DNA of 64,000 nt from Canna indica (lineage: Eukaryota; Streptophyta; Magnoliopsida; Zingiberales; Cannaceae): assembly GCA_034359265.1 (NCBI GenBank), contig CP136898.1:40323501-40387500 (forward strand), given 5' to 3'. The notes below the pieces were generated by a model. That model was not told where the DNA came from. It searched no databases and saw only the letters and a program-made list of their open reading frames with translations. The position numbers were made by a program, and so were the translations under genes. This document shows, in pieces, positions 57,571 through 64,000 of the stretch (position 1 is its first letter; each line of letters opens with the position of its first letter).

Positions 57571-57759
57571 GCGTAGAGCAAGACAAATACTTTTATGTAT
57601 CATTTTCTTGGCATTTTTGTCACGAGATCGTGGGAGTCCCCCTAGCGCATTTTACGAGACAATTATAGATCACTTGGACATGGACAAATGTAAAAGAAAG
57701 AAACAATTTCATTGGATAATCATTGTGATTGTATATTAGATCCCACCGAGCTAAGTGCT

Positions 57760-58290
57760 CGGTCTACGCATGATTATGCCTCGTTAAAGTCTTCAATGGA
57801 AAAATCTTGTGGGCAAAAACCCAATGAATGAAAAAGAGTGCATCGACCATACGTAGTTTAATGGTGCTAAACTTAACTATAGTAGATCCGTAGGGAGGCT
57901 GTGTTCCATGAGCGTGGCGGCTCCCGCCCAAAGAGTTCGACAATTTTGTAAGCTTTATTTTCGATGTCTTTTGTGATTCTTTCCCTATTCGAGGCGAGTT
58001 TTCCTTCCCCAATTGGCTTCCTCTGGGCCTTGATCTTCTTCAGCACCAAGTTGCCTTCATTGAAACTTCTCGGTCGGATATGCTTGTCGTACTTTCGAGC
58101 TATCCTGAGATTCATAGCCTCTTTCCTGATTTAGGCAAGCTCCATTTCCTCCTTGACGAGGTCAAGTTCAGCTTCTTGAGTCCCTATGTTATTTTGCTCA
58201 TTGAAGGTCGTTCTCCGCAAATTCGTCGTTGAGATTTCTACTGGGATCATAGCTTCGACTCCAAAAATGAGTTTGTAAAGAGTCTCTTGA
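57760..58290 (-). pseudogene. Gypsy integrase, C-terminal part
   Basis: The minus strand gives PTQETLYKLIFGVEAMIPVE (the conserved 'TPFxLVYGxEAMIPVEI'), then ARKYDKHIRPRSFNEGNLVL, KKIKAQRKPIGEGKLASN and NTASLRIYYS (GPY/F module). It continues the integrase core at 62098-62480 across the hAT insertion. Frameshifts are present. Confidence 0.8.
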
Positions 58291-58291
58291 G

Positions 58292-61200
58292 TAGGGGTGA
58301 GCAATCGGTCCATTAACAATTTTTTAAACCGGTCCATTAATATTGATTTTTCAAAATCATTAATCATAAATAAGTCCATTAACTTAGGTTAATCGGTACT
58401 TCTATTTTGATTTTTGCGATTCGATTTTCGGTTAACCAATAATTTTTTTTAACATATAAAAATAATAAAATTGTACAAATTTTAAAGTCCATTTCAATTG
58501 TTGAAAATACTTCAAAATAAAAAATAGAAATCAAACATAATACTCATAAAAAAAGAGTCAAAAGAAGAATACTATCCTCAACCAATTGCAAGAATTAGAT
58601 ATGTTCAACATGAAATTCAAATCTTTGCTTAGTAAAAATATATATTATAATATTATAGAGATGTGTGTATCATAATATTTATTCATATTTAAAAAATATA
58701 TAGCTGGTCAAATTTTAGAGAATGAAATATAATTTAAATATACTTCAATGTATTACTTTATATAAGTTTTACAGAGAAAATTTAAAAAAGAAAAATTTTG
58801 AAGGTGTAAAAATTAAAATATTATATATATGATCATGGACTGGACTAATACTTTTGGGCCTTGCTGGATCAGGTCCAGTAGCGCCCTGCACTCCTGAACC
58901 CAATTTGAGCCAGATCTAATGGCTCTTGACCGAGGGCTCCACCCGGGTATACAAGGACATCCACGTACTTCCTAATTACGAGGGATACGCCATTACAAGC
59001 TCGACATATTCGGGATCAGCCTCGATCCATTCCGAGCAATATCTCTGCGAGATTACTAGACGATGTCATCACCTTCACCTACAATAAATATAGACGCGAT
59101 ATGCCTCAGGTGACTTAAGTTCCAATTTCATTACCTCCACCTTGGAGACCTCAGGTATCTTGATTTCCAACGACGTGTGTTCACTATTTTATGAGGTTTC
59201 TTGTCGGAACTCACTATTTTTCTTCATCGTTTTGCAAGATCTTGGGGCTGTTGAGTTATGGGAAAAGGGGAAAGGTCATGCCGAAATTTTTCCCGATTCC
59301 CTTGACGGCAAGAAGGCCCTTAGATGACCTTATATCACTATTTGATGTAGTTCCCTTTGTACATCTCACGTATTATGAAGTATGCTCTCCCTAGAAATCC
59401 CTTGAAGTGGCCGACTGAACCCTACAACTCATGAAGAGAGTTCGGCCATGGGTGAGGGAAAGGTAAATTAGTTCATTAGTATTTAAGTTGTATGCGGAAT
59501 TGAAGAGATAAAGGTATAGCTAGAGTCTCATTCCTCTTTTCCTACCACAAGGGCCATGGCCGAGCAAGGTCTTCCTTGCTCATGGTTCGGCCAAGGTTAG
59601 GGAGAGGAGGAGAGATTAGCTTTAGATGAAAATTGCATGATTATAAGGATCATACATAGAGATATGACAATACTTAGGAAGAACACCAAACTTAGCATGT
59701 AGCTTGATTGATTTTGAATTGTAGAAATGCTAGTTTTATAACCATTCTTAGCATTAGATCCTTAAACTTTGGATGTTGACATTGTTACCATGTTTTGAAT
59801 TTCATACATGTTATTTAAATTCATTACTACCTTGCCATGCTAGATTGTTGCTCCATAATGTGCTACTATTCCTAAGGTAGTATAAAAATTGCTATGTATA
59901 TACATTGTGGTCATATATGATGAAAGTTGCAATATTTGAATATTTTCCTTTGGATTATACATGCTGCCCTAAATGTCCTTGGGTGGTATTCCAAGGTCGA
60001 CACATGGAAATTCTCACCCAAGGCAGTGTAGAAGGATGGGTAACATGTAAGACGTCACTAAATGTTCATAGCACATATATGAAAACTTAGTTAGGAGACG
60101 ATAACACTTCTATGACTCCTTATATACTTTTGAAAATTTAGAACTCGTAAGGTGTTCATATATTAAAAGGGCGGCATAAATTGTTGACCCGGTAGCCGGA
60201 CTTAGGCCAGATATGAGCAAAGACCTGAAGTGTATATATATGGAAACTCTAGGATATTGATTGTGTGATGTGTTTGAGATGGTCCGCCGAGGAGCGAGAA
60301 GGTCGGAAATGACCAATGCTCAGCTCGGCCAGTATTGGGTCTAGAGGTGCGCCAGCGGGCCCGCTAGGTGCCAGACCCCAGTTAGGTGGGACTAGCTATC
60401 CTTACCCCAGACAGTGTCTGAAGACTAGTGGACCATCCTAGTCGATGGCCCGGGATTGTTTGCTTACTTCTTGAGATGATGTGGCCAATGGCTAGTATGA
60501 TACTATCGGATATGGTAGGGACGGCTGTAGCCGGGATATTATTCTATGAGTAGGCCTAAGGGCCGGATGTCGAAGGCTTGATAAGTCGAGATGATAAGTT
60601 ATCATATTCAGATGGTATAAATGGACCCGTTGGGGCCGGTAATCGCAATGGAAATAAACTTTACCTCATTGTACATTTTCTTTGATGCCTTATATGATAT
60701 ATGCATGATTGAGGCTTATGTGGAGGTTCATTTGAGCCACTCATTGAGTCCCAAGTGGACTCACAGTTTATTTTTATTTTTGCAAAGCATGAGCAGTGAC
60801 TTGGTATGTTGACATGGTGCAGCTGGTGGGCGGGAGGCGGTGCCATGTCTCGTAGCGGCGTCCATGAATCTTAGACTAGTGCTTAGTAGTGTTTGGTTTT
60901 GTTTTTGCATTGACAGTTGTAATTGAAAAAGTATTGTAGAATCTTGTTTCTTGAACCTTCGGTTTCTTTGATGTTGATGTTTCTACTCGTTTTGGAAAAC
61001 ATATGGATTGTGACTTTGCAAACTTTTTATAAAGTATGATGAGATTTCTTTTACTCGATGTGTCTTGACTTTATTGGTGTCAGTGTAGACAGTAGGCTAC
61101 AGGGCAGGAGGTAGGCCCTGGCCGATCACACTACCCTTAGTTGGGGTGTGACACTGTCACGGCTTGGCAGCCGTGATCGTGAGTCGGCGATCACGCAATC

Positions 61201-62089
61201 GGCGTGAGGGGAGTGGCGCAGCTGCATCGATTACCTCCGTTGATCTCGCCGGCCACTCCCGTGGCCCTCGCGGCGGCGAAATGACAAATCGAGGCTGGGA
61301 GGCCTCGGCGACCTCCCCTGTAGCAGCCGCGTGGCTGCCACGCCGAGATCAATGCGGTGCACTCGCCTCCGACCGCCTTCGATCATCTCCACCCCAACCG
61401 GCTCCGCCGGTCGATGCTTCTTCCAACTCCTCTAGTTGTCGCCAATGAACGAAGAAATAGGAACGACGGAAAACAAGGAAGAGAAGATAAGACTCCTACC
61501 TGGAAACTCCTCCAAACTTCGATCGGAGCCTTCTCACAGCCGCTGCCTCACTACTGCCGCCGCACGCCCACTGCTGCTACAGTGGTCGAGAGAGAGAGAG
61601 AAAAGGAATTAAAGATGAAATTAGGGCATAATATATAAGATTAGGCTCTTTTGCAAAAAGACCCCTCCAAGAAAAATATTTACAACAAGGTCCCCAGTTT
61701 TTCAGGTCATAACAATAAATATAGACACGACATGCCTCAGGTAACTTAAGTTCCAATTTCATTACGTCCACCTTGGAGACTCACTAACTTGAGCGTCAGA
61801 GTATCTTTTGCAGGTCTCTCCCCACCTCCCCCAACCCCGATCGGAGTTGCACATGACAAGAGAGACATCGCATCGTACCAAAATGCTTCGATCCTCAGGC
61901 AGGAACAGAACCGATTAAGCATTGACTAACGATTAATCGATACTTAAAAATTGAAACCGAAGTTGAAAATAAAAAATTTTAAAAATAAAAACCGAAACTG
62001 AATCCGTCGGATCGGTTAACCGAAAATTTGGTTCGATTTCAGACTGATTTTCCAGTTAACCAAATTTTTATTTTTTTTGCTCACCCCTA
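58292..62089. mobile_element. hAT-type insertion in gypsy integrase
   Basis: Starts TAGGGGTGAGCAATCGG and ends with TTTTTTGCTCACCCCTA. CTCTTGAG on both sides (58284-58291 and 62090-62097) is a perfect 8-bp target duplication. The ~200 bases inside each end are both rich in 'cggttaaccgaa'-type sequence (58310-58450, 61910-62080). The middle (58850-61880) is unrelated LTR-like and GC-rich DNA, so this is a non-autonomous element that has received further insertions. No transposase seen. Confidence 0.85.
58850..61880 (+). mobile_element. LTR-like DNA nested in the hAT element
   Basis: 58860-59149 and 61708-61880 look like parts of one LTR: the latter reads CTTGGAGACTCACTAACTTG, GAGCGTCAGAGTATC and TTTGCAGGT, typical of a plant LTR end. 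A segment of 67 bases is repeated at 59083-59149 and 61714-61780 (about 94% identical). Between them lies another gypsy-type LTR 3' end (…TTGGGGTGTGACA at 61152) and a GC-rich block (61153-61620) with no recognised gene. The left limit of the inner LTR was not found. Confidence 0.45.
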
Positions 62090-62097
62090 CTCTTGAG

Positions 62098-62680
62098 TGG
62101 ACGACTGTGTCATTGTGTTATAGCTCCATAATACTTATGGCAGCTCTTCAGCTCAGTGACCTTTCACCTTATTGAGTTTCTTCTTGAGCCCTGTAAGTAT
62201 CACTTTATTAGCTGCTTTAGCTAACCCATTGGTCTAGGGATGTTCTACTGAGGAAAAGAGCTGGTGGATGCCAAGATTTGAGCATAATCCCTTGAACATT
62301 TGATTTGTGAACTGTGTGATGTTGTCTTTGACAAATTCCTTTGGTATGCCATATTTGTAGATGATTTTCTTCCACACAAACTTCCTCATCTTTTCTTTGG
62401 CGATTGAGGCCAAAGTCTTGGCCTCTATCCATTTGGTGAAGTAATCAATGACCACCATTAAGTATTTGAGCTGTCTCAGCACTAGAGGGAATGGATCGAG
62501 GATATCAATTCCCTATCTATGGAATGATCAGCTGGTTTCTGAGCAATGCAATGACTTAGGATGCTTTTGCGAAACTTCGGAAAACCTCTGGCACTTATCA
62601 CACTTTTGTCAAATAGGTCGCAGTTCGTTCTCATTGTCGGCCAGAAGTATCCTCCCCTGATGATTTTGGCTGCCAAAGAT
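62098..62680 (-). pseudogene. Gypsy integrase, zinc-binding and core parts
   Basis: The minus strand gives AKIIRGGYFWPTMRTNC (zinc-binding region, 62676 on), then VVIDYFTKWIEAKTLASIAK, KFVWKKIIYKYGIPKEFVKD and NITQFTNQMFKGLCSNLGI (catalytic core with FTKW and the second Asp). Frameshifts are frequent. Confidence 0.85.
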
Positions 62681-63279
62681 CTTTCTCCGATGTTGTTGCC
62701 ATAGATGCTCTCGTATACCTCGGCTATTAAGATATGTGTTTGGGGTTGGCCGATGCACTTAAGTAATATCTAGGAATGTCCCCTTTTGTATAGCTGATAA
62801 TCGAGTAGAGTGTTGTAATTCATGGTCTTTCAAAATATCTTTTGATTTAGAATGTGCTAGGATATCTCCCCTTTCATCAAGTAAGGTATGTTTTCTAGTC
62901 CGACATCTGTTCGGCTACATGGACCTCGGCTTGTTGGATGCTCGGCTGGGCGAGAACTAGTTGGATGACCGCTCGATCCGTGTAGATGAGCTTATGATCA
63001 TTTCCTTGTTCTCAGACTAAAACTGAGCTTAGGGCATTTTCTGTAACCGTGAGATAGAGGAACAATGTTTCACCTTGCCGAGGTTTGACTAGGACTGGGG
63101 GGCTCACAAGAAAGTTTTTGAGCTCCTGGAATGCCTATTCACACTCCTCGTTCTATTGGAAATCCTGCTTTTTCCTAAGGATTTTGAAGAGGGGAGTGCT
63201 CGGTCTGCTGACCTCGACAAAAATCTTGATAATGCATCCATTCTCCTTGTGAGTTGTTGTACCTCTTTTACGTTTTGAG

Positions 63280-63920
63280 GACTTTACATATCTTGTATGG
63301 TCCGACATTTTTTTAGATTAGCCTCTATTCCTCCATTCGTGTGCATGAATTCGAGGAACTTGCCACCATGGACTCCGAAAGTGCACTTCTGAGGGTTGAG
63401 TCTCATGTTGTAATGTCCGAGCTCGTTGAAAATTTGGGTGAGGTCTTCGTAATGATCTCCGCCGGCCAGAGTTTTTCTAACTATATCATCCACATAAACT
63501 TCTAGGTTTCTACCGATCTATTGCTCGAAGACCTTGTTCATAAGGTGCTGATACGTAGCTCTTGCATTTTTTAATCCGAACGACATCACCTTGTAACAAA
63601 ACTTGGTGTGTTTTGTGATGAACGTTGTCTTCTCGTCCTCGAGGTGCATCCATATTTGATCGTACCCTGAATATGCGTCCATGAAGCTAAGGTATTGGTA
63701 CCCCAAGGAGCCATTGATCAGTTTGTCTATGCTCGAGAGAGGGTATGAATCTTTCAGACAAGCCTTGTTCAGATATGTGAAGTCCGCACATATTCACCAT
63801 TTTCCCTACCTTTTCTTGACCATCACGACATTTGCAAGCCATGTCGTGAACTTAATCTCTCTAATGAAGTTTGCTTTTAACAATTTTTTGGTCTCTTCAA
63901 GAGATGCTTGTTGACATTCG
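63280..63920 (-). pseudogene. Gypsy reverse transcriptase
   Basis: The minus strand gives YQYLSFMDAYSGYDQIWMHL, KTTFITKHTKFCYKVMSFGL, KNARATYQHLMNKVFEQ, then MDDIVRKTLAGGDHYEDLTQ (the YVDD site altered), MRLNPQKCTFGVHGGKFLEF and GIEANLKKC. This is typical Ty3/gypsy RT of the Tat group. It runs off towards the right window edge. RNase H remnants should lie at 62700-63260. Confidence 0.85.
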
Positions 63921-64000
63921 GCCCCGAGCTTCCTTTTCTTCTGGGCCACGGGCTTGACCCGGGGTCGATGGCGTGCTTATGACATATGATCCTGGGATCC

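Noticed and set aside
61164..61638. GC-rich open frames (possible gene start)
   Set aside because: The jump in GC is real but frames overlap and match nothing I know. It lies between LTR-like pieces inside a hAT insertion.

Overview
The window is plant (angiosperm) nuclear DNA. The evidence is spliced genes with GT-AG introns, a plant casein-kinase-1-like gene, plant-type Ty1/copia and Ty3/gypsy retrotransposons primed from initiator tRNA-Met, CACTA, hAT and Mutator-type DNA transposons, MITEs and a SINE. The species cannot be told from the sequence. No bacterial, organellar, tRNA, rRNA or CRISPR feature was seen.

Only one host gene looks functional: a casein kinase 1-like Ser/Thr kinase on the + strand (ATG at 24903, stop at 47959). 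I could assemble 15 exons into one continuous 439-codon frame. Two of its introns are inflated by antisense LTR elements. A Ty1/copia element lies at about 28916-35010 and contains a ~0.9 kb near-perfect palindrome. A gag-only LTR element lies at 35941-46644 (5-bp target duplication TACGT). One of its LTRs is split by a 3.9 kb hAT transposon (42422-46335, 8-bp duplication) that carries an almost complete transposase gene.

Left part (1-22 kb): an old copia element on the minus strand (LTR pieces at about 110-2336 plus 15002-15450, pol remnants, second LTR 20488-21432) has been opened twice. A 12.7 kb CACTA transposon (2337-14998) sits in its LTR, and a gypsy-type solo LTR (16432-19186) sits in its pol. 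The outer CACTA carries minus-strand exons of two host genes, a U11/U12-65K-like minor-spliceosome protein and a Mei2-like RNA-binding protein. A second CACTA (6361-13361, duplication GTA) was inserted into a Mei2-like exon. It carries exon pieces of a class-3 lipase, a BAT1-like amino-acid permease, ribosomal protein L5 and an RCC1-repeat protein. Neither CACTA shows a recognisable transposase. The solo LTR holds a seven-unit array of hairpins whose stems change in a compensatory way.

The 22-24.7 kb stretch is the kinase gene's upstream region with two MITEs. The 48-54 kb stretch is intergenic, with a SINE, two hAT-type MITEs and small tandem duplications.

Right part (54.3-64 kb): a decayed Ty3/gypsy element of the Tat/Grande type. 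Pol runs on the minus strand (RT 63.9-63.3 kb, integrase 62.7-62.1 kb continuing at 58.3-57.7 kb), split by a 3.8 kb hAT-type insertion (58292-62089). A minisatellite and an antisense 'putative gypsy-type transposon' ORF follow on its 3' side, as in Grande-like elements.
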